A DNA stretch of 64,000 nt from Bradyrhizobium huanghuaihaiense (GTDB lineage: Bacteria; Pseudomonadota; Alphaproteobacteria; Rhizobiales; Xanthobacteraceae): contig NZ_VLLA01000006.1 in the NCBI RefSeq assembly GCF_007830635.1, positions 223,102 through 287,101 of the forward strand, written 5' to 3'. How positions within the stretch are numbered: position 1 is the stretch's first letter; the number at the start of each line of letters is the position of its first letter. Below the pieces are notes generated by a model. That model was not told the DNA's origin and did not search any database. It was given only the letters and a program-made list of their open reading frames with translations. Below, in pieces: positions 34,468 through 42,696 of this stretch. Made by a program: the position numbers and the translations under genes.

Positions 34468-35757
34468 CTAGCGCCCCATCTGCGAGGGCAGCCAGAGGAT
34501 GATAGACGGAAACGCCACCAGGATCGCGATCGCGATCAGGTGCGCGATGAAATGCGGGAAGGTGCCGTGGAAGACCTCGGCCACCGGCCGCTTGGCGTAG
34601 CGGGCGACGATGAAGCAGTTCAGCCCGACTGGCGGCGTGATCATGCCGACCTCGGCGGTGACGATCTTGATCACGCCGAACCAGATCGGGTCGAAGCCGA
34701 GCGTCTTGATCAGCGGCAGCACGATCGGCACGGTCAGAACCAGGATCGCGATCTGGTCCATGAAGGAGCCGAGCACGATATAGCCGCACAGGATCAGGGT
34801 GATGATCACCCAGCGCGAGGCCGGCAGCGAGCCGATCCAGGCGACGAGGTCCTGCGTCACATGGGTGAGCGTGAAGAAATAGCCGAAGATCGAGGCACCG
34901 ACGAGGATCATGATGATCATGCAGGTGCCGTGGCAGGCGCGCAGCAGCGTCCTGTAGAGCGATGACGGCGTGATCTTGCCCTTGACGATCGCGAGCAGGA
35001 AGGCGCCGAACGCGCCGAAGGCGGAAGCTTCCGTCGGCGTGGCGACGCCGAGATAGATCGTGCCTGTGACGATCGAGAACAGCACCACCATCGGCGAGAC
35101 CTGCCACAGCAGCGCGAATTTCTCGCGCCACGGCACCGATTTCGCGGCTGGCGCGCGCGAGGGATCCTGCCAGACCAGGAAGTAGATCGTGGCCATGATG
35201 GTGATGGTGACGAGGATCGCGGGGATGATGCCGCTGATGAGCAGCTTGCCGATGTTCACTTCGGCCAGCAGGCCGAAGATGACGAGCGCGACGCTGGTGG
35301 GCAGCAGCATCGACAGCGTGCCCGAGATCGCGACGACACCCGCGGCCATCTTCGGCTCGTAGCCCTGGCGGATCATCGCGGGCAGGCTGGTCGAGGACAG
35401 CGTCGCGGCGGAGGCGGTCGAGGTGCCGCAGATCGCACCGAAGCCGGCGCCGGCGAGCGCGGTCGCCATGCCGAGGCCACCGGGAATGCGGCCGACCCAG
35501 GCCGAGGCGGTCTTGAACAGATCATCCGCGACGCCCGACAGCAGCACGAGATCCGCCATCAACAGGAACATCGGGATGGTGATCAGCTCGTAGGACGAGA
35601 CGGTCGAGAGCGGCGCGGTCTGCAATATGCCGAACAGCGTGGACCATCCGCCGACCATGACGAGGCCGACCGAGCCGGAAAAGGCCATGGCGAAGCCGAC
35701 GGGCGTGCCGAGCGCGAGCAGGCCGAACAGCAGGGCGAGAACGATGAAAGGTGTCAT
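34468..35757 (-). CDS. dctM: TRAP transporter large permease (DctM family)
   Basis: 429 aa, very hydrophobic, with about 12 membrane segments (MTPFIVLALLFGLLALGTPV at the start; IGLPASRWVIITLIL later). The FMDQIAILVLTVPIVLPLIK, GFDPIWFGVI segment is typical of DctM. It works with DctQ and DctP to import a carboxylate using the Na+ gradient. 12 bp after dctQ. Confidence 0.94.
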   Translation of the reverse strand: MTPFIVLALLFGLLALGTPVGFAMAFSGSVGLVMVGGWSTLFGILQTAPLSTVSSYELITIPMFLLMADLVLLSGVADDLFKTASAWVGRIPGGLGMATALAGAGFGAICGTSTASAATLSSTSLPAMIRQGYEPKMAAGVVAISGTLSMLLPTSVALVIFGLLAEVNIGKLLISGIIPAILVTITIMATIYFLVWQDPSRAPAAKSVPWREKFALLWQVSPMVVLFSIVTGTIYLGVATPTEASAFGAFGAFLLAIVKGKITPSSLYRTLLRACHGTCMIIMILVGASIFGYFFTLTHVTQDLVAWIGSLPASRWVIITLILCGYIVLGSFMDQIAILVLTVPIVLPLIKTLGFDPIWFGVIKIVTAEVGMITPPVGLNCFIVARYAKRPVAEVFHGTFPHFIAHLIAIAILVAFPSIILWLPSQMGR

Positions 35758-35769
35758 GGAGGCCTGCCG

Positions 35770-36324
35770 TTACTCGAAGCTTCGTGCTTCGCCGACGCCG
35801 GTCACCGGCGGCAGCGGATAGAGATCACGGCCGCTGACGAGGCTCAGCACATTGCCGACGAGCTGAAGCGCCAGCCGCAGCACCAGCACGCCACAGCCGA
35901 ACGGCACCAGCGCCGCCGAGATCCAGGTCGGCCAGGCGATCGCGCCGGCCAGCACGTCGTGCTGCTCGTAGTTCTCCAGCGCACGCTCGAAGCCGACCTT
36001 GCAGATCAGGACGAACACGAACAGGCCAGCGAGTGCGGTGACGATCTCGGACAGCCGCCGTCCCGCCGGCGAGAACTTCGACAGGAGAATATCGACACCG
36101 ACATGCGCGTGCTCGCGCAGACCGTCCGACAGCGTAAAGAAGAACACGCCGGCCAGGAGGTAGAGGCCGATCAGATCATAGGTGAAGGCGAACGGACTGT
36201 TCAGCACATAGCGCATGAACACGTCGGTCACGACAAGCAGCATGATCACGAACAGGAACACCACCGCGATCACCGTCAGCGCGCGCTCCAGCGCGCCGAG
36301 CACATCTCCTGCCCGCTTGATCAC
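35770..36324 (-). CDS. dctQ: TRAP transporter small permease (DctQ family)
   Basis: 184 aa with four membrane helices (ALTVIAVVFLFVIMLLVVTD, FAFTYDLIGLYLLAGVFFFT) and the DctQ-type HAHVGVDILLSKFSP segment. It lies between dctP and dctM as in standard TRAP operons. The start ATG 36324 has GGAGG nearby. Confidence 0.92.
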   Translation of the reverse strand: MIKRAGDVLGALERALTVIAVVFLFVIMLLVVTDVFMRYVLNSPFAFTYDLIGLYLLAGVFFFTLSDGLREHAHVGVDILLSKFSPAGRRLSEIVTALAGLFVFVLICKVGFERALENYEQHDVLAGAIAWPTWISAALVPFGCGVLVLRLALQLVGNVLSLVSGRDLYPLPPVTGVGEARSFE

Positions 36325-36363
36325 CTCTGGCGCCTCCTTCTCTCTGTCGTTTTACCTGACGCT

Positions 36364-37389
36364 TTACTTGCCGCCGGCGGCGAGCAGGTCTTCGAACTCC
36401 TTCAGCGCGGCGGATGCCTGCTTGCCGCGGCTGTCGAGCCCGCTCGCCCACTCCTTGCCGACGCCCTTCAGCTTGTCCTTCATCTCGGTTCGGGTCGCCT
36501 CCGGCAGCGGATCGAAGCTGACGCCCCCGTCCTGGAGATTTTTCTTGGTGGTCTCCGTTTCCTTGTCGACCTGCGCGCAAGCGGTCGGCTCGATCGCCTC
36601 GGACGCCTCGTTCATCGCCTTCTTCACGTCGTCGGGCAGCTTGTCCCAGACCGACTGGTTGATGGAATAGGCGACGATGAAGCTGCCGAAGCTGACGCCT
36701 TCGGTGGCGTGCTTGACCAGCTTGTCCAGGCCATAGGCCACGACGCTCTCCATCGGAAACAGCAGGCCGTCCATCGTGCCGCGCGACAGCGATTCATAGG
36801 CATCGGGTGCAGCCATGCGCACCGGCACCGCGCCGAGCGCACGCAATGTCAGATCCTGCGCGCCGCCCGTGGTGCGCAGCTTCAGGCCCTGCATGTCCTT
36901 GGTCGTGTCGACCTTGGCTTTCGCGGTCCACACCTGATAGGGCGGCAACACAACCTCGAACAGCAGCTTGATCTTGTTGGGCGCATATTCCTGCTTGGCC
37001 AGGACGCCTTCGCGCGCGGCCTTCCAATAGGCCATCGTGCCCTGGCAGCTCGTCTCAAAGGCCCCCGGCAATTGCGCGACTTCCGACAGCGGCATCTTGT
37101 CGGAGACATAGGACGGCCCGATGTAGCCGATGTCGACCACGCCCGACTGCGTCAGCCGCAACATGTCGGCCGCCTTGCCGATCTGCTGGTTCGGATAATA
37201 GGTGAAGGTCACCGCGCCATTGGTGCGCTTGGTGACGTCGTCCATCCAGGGCTTGAGCAGCAGGCGGACGAGATAGTGGCCGGCGGGGAAGCTGTCGGCG
37301 ACCTTCAGCTCCAGTGCCTGCGCCTGAAGCGTCGAGACCGGCAGCGAGAGTGCGAACGCCGCGGCGGCCCAGACCAGTTTCGTCTTCAT
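36364..37389 (-). CDS. dctP: TRAP transporter periplasmic binding protein (DctP family)
   Basis: 341 aa. Sec signal peptide MKTKLVWAAAAFALSLPVST, cleavage near LQAQA. Mature part shows LKVADSFPAGHYLVRLLLKP and the DctP-type WTAKAKVDTTKDMQGLKLRT, where Arg binds the carboxylate. First gene of the six-gene minus-strand operon; divergent from the class III CoA-transferase. It binds the organic acid that this island probably degrades. Confidence 0.94.
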   Translation of the reverse strand: MKTKLVWAAAAFALSLPVSTLQAQALELKVADSFPAGHYLVRLLLKPWMDDVTKRTNGAVTFTYYPNQQIGKAADMLRLTQSGVVDIGYIGPSYVSDKMPLSEVAQLPGAFETSCQGTMAYWKAAREGVLAKQEYAPNKIKLLFEVVLPPYQVWTAKAKVDTTKDMQGLKLRTTGGAQDLTLRALGAVPVRMAAPDAYESLSRGTMDGLLFPMESVVAYGLDKLVKHATEGVSFGSFIVAYSINQSVWDKLPDDVKKAMNEASEAIEPTACAQVDKETETTKKNLQDGGVSFDPLPEATRTEMKDKLKGVGKEWASGLDSRGKQASAALKEFEDLLAAGGK

Positions 37390-37483
37390 CGTGTTCTCCC
37401 TGACGCGTCCCCATGCGGAAGGCGGCAGCGAAACGCTGCAGCACCGCCCGGTCCTCGCTCCAATTCTTGCTTGAGGAAAATGT

Positions 37484-37604
37484 ACATATATGTGAATTTA
37501 TATGTCAAGTATATGAACTATGCATGGCCCTATGCGCGTCTGGCCGACGACGTCGAATTGACACCGAACTTTTATGAACTCTAACTCCACGGATATGAAT
37601 TCAT
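37484..37604. promoter_or_regulatory. Divergent control region with repeated TATATGAA-type operator
   Basis: AT-rich region between dctP and the CoA-transferase. It holds the perfect palindromes ACATATATGT (37484-37493) and ATGAATTCAT (37595-37604), plus TATATGAACTAT (37510-37521) and TTTATGAACT (37571-37580). The repeated ATGAA core suggests several sites for one regulator, most likely the IclR gene at 40188 (inference). Confidence 0.55.
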
Positions 37605-37617
37605 CCCAAGAGGGCCC

Positions 37618-38820
37618 ATGGGACCGCTCGCCGGCTTCACCATTCTCGACCTGACCTCGGTGCTGATGGGCCCCTACGGCACCCAGGTGCTGGCGGACAT
37701 GGGCGCCGACGTCATCAAGGTCGAAAGCCCCGAGGGCGACATCGTTCGCCAGATCGGTCCCGGCCGCACGCCCGGCATGGGCGGGATGTTCCACAATGCC
37801 AATCGCGGCAAGCGCAGCATCGTGCTCGACCTCAAGAAGACGGAAGGCCGCGACACGCTGCTGCGGCTGGCCAGGGGCGCCAACGCGCTCGTCTACAATG
37901 TGCGCCCGCAGGCGATGGCGCGGCTCGGCCTCGATTATGAGACACTGGCCGCGATCAATCCGTCGCTGGTCTATGTCGGCGCGTTCGGCTACGGCCAGTC
38001 CGGCCCCTATGCCGCAAAGCCCGCTTACGACGATCTGATCCAGGGCGCCGCGACGATCCCCACGCTGTTAGCTGCCGCCGGCGACGGCACGCCGCGCTAC
38101 GTCCCCGTCACCATCGCCGACCGCATCGTCGGCCTGATGATGGTGAACGCCATCATGGGCGGGCTGATGCACCAGCAGCGCACCGGCGAGGGCCAGCGCA
38201 TCGACGTGCCGATGTTCGAATCCATGGCGGAGTTTGTGCTGGTCGATCATCTGGGCGGACTGACCTACGATCCGCCGCTCGACCATGGCGGCTACGCCCG
38301 CCTGCTGTCGCGCTACCGCCGCCCCCACAAGACCAGCGACGGCTATCTCTGCGTCCTGATCTACAACGACAAGCACTGGCGTAGCTTCTTCGAGGCGATC
38401 GGGCAGCCGCATTTCCTCGATCAGCCGCGTTTCGCCAACCACGCCGCGCGCACCAAGCATATCGACGAGATCTACGAGGAGATCGGCCACATCTTCGCGA
38501 CGCGCACCACCGCCGAGTGGCGCGAACTGCTGGAGCGCGCCGACATTCCCGTGATGCCGATGCATACGCTGGAGACGATTTTGGATGACCCGCACCTCAA
38601 GGCCACCGGTTTCTTCAGGACCGTGGATCACCCCGTGGAAGGCCGCATTCGCCAGATGCGCGTGCCCTCGACCTGGAGCGTGACCCAGCCGGAGGCCGCC
38701 GGCCCCGCACCGACGCTCGGCCAGCACGGGCGCGACATTTTGCACGAGGCCGGCTTCTCGGCCGAGGAGATCAGAGAGCTCGCAGAGCAAAAGGCAGTTC
38801 ACCTGGCAGCGCCGCCTTAA
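37618..38820 (+). CDS. Class III CoA-transferase (CaiB/BaiF family)
   Basis: 400 aa. N-terminal MGPLAGFTILDLTSVLMGPY, then DVIKVESPEGDIVRQIGPGR; the catalytic Asp is probably Asp168 in VTIADRIVGL; C-terminal features PTLGQHGRDILHEAGF. Transfers CoA between acids. AGAGGG precedes the ATG. First gene of a plus-strand operon with MaoC and CitE-type genes, a set that matches activation, hydration and cleavage of a C5 dicarboxylate such as itaconate or mesaconate (inference from established pathway logic). Confidence 0.93.
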   Translation: MGPLAGFTILDLTSVLMGPYGTQVLADMGADVIKVESPEGDIVRQIGPGRTPGMGGMFHNANRGKRSIVLDLKKTEGRDTLLRLARGANALVYNVRPQAMARLGLDYETLAAINPSLVYVGAFGYGQSGPYAAKPAYDDLIQGAATIPTLLAAAGDGTPRYVPVTIADRIVGLMMVNAIMGGLMHQQRTGEGQRIDVPMFESMAEFVLVDHLGGLTYDPPLDHGGYARLLSRYRRPHKTSDGYLCVLIYNDKHWRSFFEAIGQPHFLDQPRFANHAARTKHIDEIYEEIGHIFATRTTAEWRELLERADIPVMPMHTLETILDDPHLKATGFFRTVDHPVEGRIRQMRVPSTWSVTQPEAAGPAPTLGQHGRDILHEAGFSAEEIRELAEQKAVHLAAPP

Positions 38821-38863
38821 GCGCAGGCGCTGGCCAAGTCGCAACGACAGGGAGGAAACCGCG

Positions 38864-39316
38864 ATGGCCGGACTTTATTTCGAGGACTTTTCCGTGGGCC
38901 AGGAGTTCAGGCATCCGCTGACCCGGACCGTCACGGAAATGGACAACACCATGTTCAGCTTGCTGACGCTCAACCCGCAGCCGCTGCACATCGACGCGCA
39001 TTTCTCCGAAAAGACCGAGTTCGGCCAGCGCATTTTCAACAGCCTTTACACCCTCGGCATCATGATCGGCATGACGGTCTATGATACGACCTTGGGGACA
39101 ACCGTCGCCAATCTCGGCATGACCGACGTGACTTTTCCGAAACCGGTCTTCCATGGCGACACCTTGCGGGCGACGACGAAGGTGCTTTCGTTGAGGGAAT
39201 CCAAATCGCGCCCGAGAGCGGGCATCGTCGAGTTCGAGCACCACGCCTTGAACCAGAACGACGAGATCGTCGGCAAATGCCGCCGCATGGCGATGATGCA
39301 CAAGAGGCCGGTCTGA
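38864..39316 (+). CDS. MaoC-family hydratase
   Basis: 150 aa hot-dog fold enzyme. GGAGG lies upstream of ATG 38864. The active-site segment reads LNPQPLHIDAHFSEKTEFGQ, the NPQPLHxD form seen in mesaconyl-CoA/itaconyl-CoA type hydratases. The end is HALNQNDEIVGKCRRMAMMH. It overlaps the CitE-type gene by one base (TGATG). It probably adds water to the unsaturated CoA ester before cleavage. Confidence 0.9.
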   Translation: MAGLYFEDFSVGQEFRHPLTRTVTEMDNTMFSLLTLNPQPLHIDAHFSEKTEFGQRIFNSLYTLGIMIGMTVYDTTLGTTVANLGMTDVTFPKPVFHGDTLRATTKVLSLRESKSRPRAGIVEFEHHALNQNDEIVGKCRRMAMMHKRPV

Positions 39317-40167
39317 TGCGTTCGATGCTGTTCGTGCCGGGCGATTCCCCGCGCAAATTCGAGAAGGCGAGCGAAGGCAAGGCCGACGCGCTGATCATCG
39401 ACCTCGAGGATTCCGTCGTCACCGAGAAGAAGTCGGAAGCACGCGGATTGACGCTGGTGATGCTGAAGAGCCGACCCGGCCCGCACCAGCTCTATGTCCG
39501 CGTCAACGCACTCGACACCGGCATGACGCTCGCCGATCTCGCCGCAGTGATGCCGGGCAGGCCCGACGGCATCGTACTGCCGAAATCGCAAGGCGGCGAC
39601 GATGTGCGCCAGGTCGCGACCTGGCTCGAAGCGCTGGAAGCAGCATCCGGCATCAAGGTGGGCACGACCCGCATCGTCTGCGTCGCGACCGAGACGGCCG
39701 GCTCGATCTTCGGGCTCGGCAGCTACAAGGGCTGCTCCCCTCGCCTCGCCGGCCTGATGTGGGGCGCGGAAGATCTCTCCGCCTCGCTCGGCGCCACCGA
39801 GAAAGCCTCCGGCGGCGTGTTCCACAGCCCCTACCGCCTCGCGCGCGATCTCTGCCTGATGGCCGCGGCGGCGGCCGAGGTCGCTCCGATCGACACCGTC
39901 TATACCGACATCGACAACCTCGCGGGCCTCGAGCAGGAGACGCGCGCGGCGCGGCGCGATGGTTTTTCGGCGAAGGCGCTGATCCATCCCAAGCATGTCG
40001 ATGTCGTCAATGCGGCGTTCGCGCCGACAGACGCCGAGCGCGCCTGGGCAGAAAAGGTCATCGCGGCGTTCGCCAGCAATCCGAATTCCGGCACGCTGCG
40101 GCTCGACGGCCAGATGATCGACAAGCCGCATCTTCGCGCCGCGAAGAAGATCCTCGGCCAGCCCTAG
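39316..40167 (+). CDS. CitE/HpcH-type CoA ester lyase
   Basis: 283 aa from ATG 39316; an upstream frame to 39277 is inside maoC. Family segments: MRSMLFVPGDSPRKFEKASE, DALIIDLEDSVV, IVCVATETAGSIFGL (metal Glu), GLMWGAEDLSASLG (metal Asp), and GFSAKALIHPKHVDVVNAAF. It should split a hydroxyacyl-CoA such as citramalyl-CoA or malyl-CoA into acetyl-CoA and an oxoacid. Its position after the CoA-transferase and MaoC genes supports that. Confidence 0.92.
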   Translation: MRSMLFVPGDSPRKFEKASEGKADALIIDLEDSVVTEKKSEARGLTLVMLKSRPGPHQLYVRVNALDTGMTLADLAAVMPGRPDGIVLPKSQGGDDVRQVATWLEALEAASGIKVGTTRIVCVATETAGSIFGLGSYKGCSPRLAGLMWGAEDLSASLGATEKASGGVFHSPYRLARDLCLMAAAAAEVAPIDTVYTDIDNLAGLEQETRAARRDGFSAKALIHPKHVDVVNAAFAPTDAERAWAEKVIAAFASNPNSGTLRLDGQMIDKPHLRAAKKILGQP

Positions 40168-40187
40168 ACCGGAACGCAAGCCTCGCC

Positions 40188-40931
40188 ATGATCGTTCGCC
40201 AAGCTGCAAATGTCCTGGAGATCATGGAATTCTTCGCGCAAGTGAAGAAGCCGGCGACGCTTGCCGAGATCGCCGATCATTTCGGCTGGCCGCGCTCGTC
40301 GACCTTCAACCTCCTCGCGACGCTGTCGGAGAAGGGCTATCTCTATGAGCCGCGGCCGCGCGCCGGATTCTATCCGACGCCGCGGTGGCTGGCGATGGCG
40401 CGGATGATCTCGGAGGTCGAGCCGCTGCCGCCCTGGACGCATCAGCTGATCTCCGATCTCTCGGCGGAAACCGGCGAAACCGCATCCATCGTGGCGCCGG
40501 CCGGCGTGATGGCGGTGTTCATCGACGTCGTCGAGTCCAAGGCGGCGATCCGCTATTTCGCGACCATCGGCCATCGCGTGCCGATCCACGCCACCGCGAG
40601 CGGCCGCGCGCTGCTGCTGCAATATTCGCAGGAAGAGCGCGATTCGGTCTATCGAAAGATCGAGTTCAAGCAGTATGGCCCGTCGACGCCGATCAGCATC
40701 GAGGCCGTGGAGATCGAGCTGCGCAACTCGATCGCACGTGGCTATTGCCAGAGCTTTGCCGATTACAGCCGCGATCTCGCCGGCGCCGCGATTCCCTTGC
40801 CGATCGGCGACCGCAGACTGTCGGTCGTCGTGGCCGGGCCGGAGTTTCGCATCGGTCCGAAGGTGCCGGAGGTGGCCGCGCTGATCGCGCGGACGGTCGA
40901 CCGGCTGCGGCCGAAGACCTCTGCGGCCTGA
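40188..40931 (+). CDS. IclR-family transcriptional regulator
   Basis: 247 aa. The N-terminal winged HTH (QAANVLEIMEFFAQVKKPAT, LAEIADHFGWPRSSTFNLLA) and C-terminal effector domain (TGETASIVAPAGVMAVFIDV, TASGRALLLQYSQEERDSVY) are clear. Last gene of the plus-strand catabolic operon, 20 bp after the lyase, so it is the likely regulator of the divergent catabolic island and its effector is probably the pathway acid or its CoA ester. Confidence 0.92.
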   Translation: MIVRQAANVLEIMEFFAQVKKPATLAEIADHFGWPRSSTFNLLATLSEKGYLYEPRPRAGFYPTPRWLAMARMISEVEPLPPWTHQLISDLSAETGETASIVAPAGVMAVFIDVVESKAAIRYFATIGHRVPIHATASGRALLLQYSQEERDSVYRKIEFKQYGPSTPISIEAVEIELRNSIARGYCQSFADYSRDLAGAAIPLPIGDRRLSVVVAGPEFRIGPKVPEVAALIARTVDRLRPKTSAA

Positions 40932-40941
40932 GGCCGAGGCC

Positions 40942-41379
40942 CTAATCGAATCCCTGAACGGGCGGCGACGTAGTCTCCACAGGCGCAGCAGGCGCTGCTT
41001 GAACAGGCTGCTCTGCGGGCGCGGCTTGAACGGGCTGCGCCACCGGCGCGGCCTGAACTGGCGGATTGCTGGCGGCTCTGATCTGACCGTTGGCGTTCAT
41101 CGCCTGGCGCGTGCGCGGCGGAGCGCCGGCTGCGCGATTGGCCTCGCGACGCGGCGGCTGGCGATGTCGTGCCGAGCGCGAATCTCTCGCGCCCCATGAC
41201 CGGGCGATCGCAGGTCCGGCGGTATAACCGACCACCGCGCCGGCGACGGCACCGATCGGCCCCAGCACCACGGCGCCTGACACGGCTCCGATTGCTGCCG
41301 CACCAGCACGCTCCTGTGCGGCAGCGCCCGCAGGCACGCCAGCTAACAGAACGACGGCAGTGATCAGAGCTTTCTTCAT
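40942..41379 (-). CDS. Exported glycine-zipper protein with QPVQAAPA repeats
   Basis: 145 aa. Sec signal peptide MKKALITAVVLLAGVPAGAA, then a glycine-zipper segment (AAIGAVSGAVVLGPIGAVAG, VVGYTAGPA), a basic Arg-rich stretch, and a C-terminal low-complexity tail with three copies of the QPVQAAPA type. Probably inserts into or lines the envelope. Convergent with the IclR gene, 10 bp away. Function unknown. Confidence 0.78.
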   Translation of the reverse strand: MKKALITAVVLLAGVPAGAAAQERAGAAAIGAVSGAVVLGPIGAVAGAVVGYTAGPAIARSWGARDSRSARHRQPPRREANRAAGAPPRTRQAMNANGQIRAASNPPVQAAPVAQPVQAAPAEQPVQAAPAAPVETTSPPVQGFD

Positions 41380-41538
41380 CGGAGCGCCTCCCTCAAGGGG
41401 AGATCACTCTTACTCAAATATGGCCACAGGACGTTTGTCCGTTGCCCAACACGGGGCAATCGCCGATGGAACTCCGGCAATTCGAGGGCAAGACCCAAGC
41501 GGGGCCGATCAGCGCAACTACGGCGCGACCGCGACGGT

Positions 41539-41702
41539 GCGCTCCCTCGCCCCGTTCTTACGGGGAGAGGGTTGGGGTGAGGGGCCTCTCTCTACACGCG
41601 AGATCATCGATAGACCTGTACCCCCTCACCCGGATCGCGCCGGACGATGCTTCGCATCGCCGGGGGCAATCCGACCTCTCCCCGCAAGCGGGGAGAGGTA
41701 AA
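41539..41702. repeat. Dispersed repeat with TCTCCCCGCAAGCGGGGAGA arm, copy 2
   Basis: The region begins GCGCTCCCTCGCCCCGTTCT, contains CCCCCTCACCCGGATCGCGC and ends TCTCCCCGCAAGCGGGGAGAGGT, with several GC-rich hairpins. It fills most of the 317-bp gap between the glycine-zipper gene and the FAH gene; the rest (41380-41538) has no feature. Related to 21197-21265. Confidence 0.75.
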
Positions 41703-41716
41703 GAAAGCGGCAGCAG

Positions 41717-42508
41717 CTACACAATCTTGATCGACATGTCGGGCAAGCCCTCCAGCTTGCACAGCAGCACGTCGCCCTTCACCACCGGCCCGACATTCTC
41801 GGGCGTGCCGGAATAGATGATGTCGCCGGCCTTGAGCTCGAACGCTTCCGACAGCTTTGCGATCTGCTCGGCGACGCTCCAGATCATCTTGCTGAGATCC
41901 GAGCTCTGCTTCACCGTCCCGTTGATCGCGAGCGAAATGGCGCCCTTCTCGAAATGGCCGGTCTTGCCGGCCGGGTGGATCGGACCGATCACCGCGGCGT
42001 GGTCGAAGCTTTTGCCGATCTCCCAGGGCTTCTTCTCCGCGGCCATGCCGTTCTGGAGATCGCGCCGGGTCATGTCGAGGCCGAGCGCGTAGCCATAGAC
42101 ATGGTCGAGCGCCTTATCGACCGGGATGTTGGTGCCACCGGATTTCAGCGCAGCGACCAGCTCGACCTCGTGATGATAATTCTTGGTCAGCGAGGGATAG
42201 GGATGGTCGGCGACCTCGCCGATCGCAACGTTCTGGATCGCGTCCGTCGGCTTCTGGAAGAAGAACGGCGGTTCGCGGTTCGGGTCCGAACCGCGCTCGA
42301 TCGCGTGCGCAGCATAGTTGCGCCCGATGCAGTAGATGCGGCGGACCTGAAACACCTGGGTCTCGCCGACAACGGGAATCGCGACCATCGGCACCGGGAA
42401 GATCGGCTTGGGGGCGGCCTGCGCGGCGGCCGGTGTTGCTTCGGCGATTGAAGCTGCGGTCACGGCTGCGGCAGTCGCGAGCAGGTCCCGGCGCGTGGTC
42501 CTTTTCAT
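41717..42508 (-). CDS. Fumarylacetoacetate hydrolase family protein with Tat signal
   Basis: 263 aa. Begins MKRTTRRDLLATAAAVTAAS, a twin-arginine (RRDLL) export signal with an Ala-rich region to about residue 32. The FAH domain follows: IYCIGRNYAAHAIERGSDPN, FFFQKPTDAI, metal residues in KNYHHEVELVAALKSGG, YSGTPENVGPVVKGD. Such hydrolases or isomerases are usually cytoplasmic, so export is unusual. It is divergent from a LysR gene, 188 bp apart. The substrate is unknown. Confidence 0.9.
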   Translation of the reverse strand: MKRTTRRDLLATAAAVTAASIAEATPAAAQAAPKPIFPVPMVAIPVVGETQVFQVRRIYCIGRNYAAHAIERGSDPNREPPFFFQKPTDAIQNVAIGEVADHPYPSLTKNYHHEVELVAALKSGGTNIPVDKALDHVYGYALGLDMTRRDLQNGMAAEKKPWEIGKSFDHAAVIGPIHPAGKTGHFEKGAISLAINGTVKQSSDLSKMIWSVAEQIAKLSEAFELKAGDIIYSGTPENVGPVVKGDVLLCKLEGLPDMSIKIV

Positions 42509-42560
42509 GTTTTTGCTCCCTCATGGCTTCGTTGGGCGGCGTTCTTGCGCGCCGATCCGG

Positions 42561-42578
42561 CTGATAACCGATATTCAG
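42561..42578. promoter_or_regulatory. Candidate LysR-type site between FAH and lysR
   Basis: CTGATAACCGATATTCAG, an interrupted palindrome with CTGA and TCAG ends (N10 spacing), in the divergent 188-bp region between the FAH gene and the LysR gene. It could serve as the regulator's recognition site. Weak support. Confidence 0.35.
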
Positions 42579-42696
42579 TATGCCAGCAACGCCGGGGCTG
42601 CGCGATCTAGCATCGCCTTATGGGCGCCCCTCCCCGGCGATCAATGAAATCGGCTAGCATGGAACTTGCATAAATTCTGGGCGACATGGATGCCAC

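Noticed and set aside
33223..37584. Long plus-strand frames opposite the acyl-CoA dehydrogenase and TRAP genes
   Set aside because: Antisense shadows; real genes on the minus strand show complete domains.
37571..37588. Fifth KdpE-like box (TTTATGAACTCTAACTCC)
   Set aside because: Only the first half matches; the second half lacks CCTAT at the right spacing and the context is a catabolic operon.
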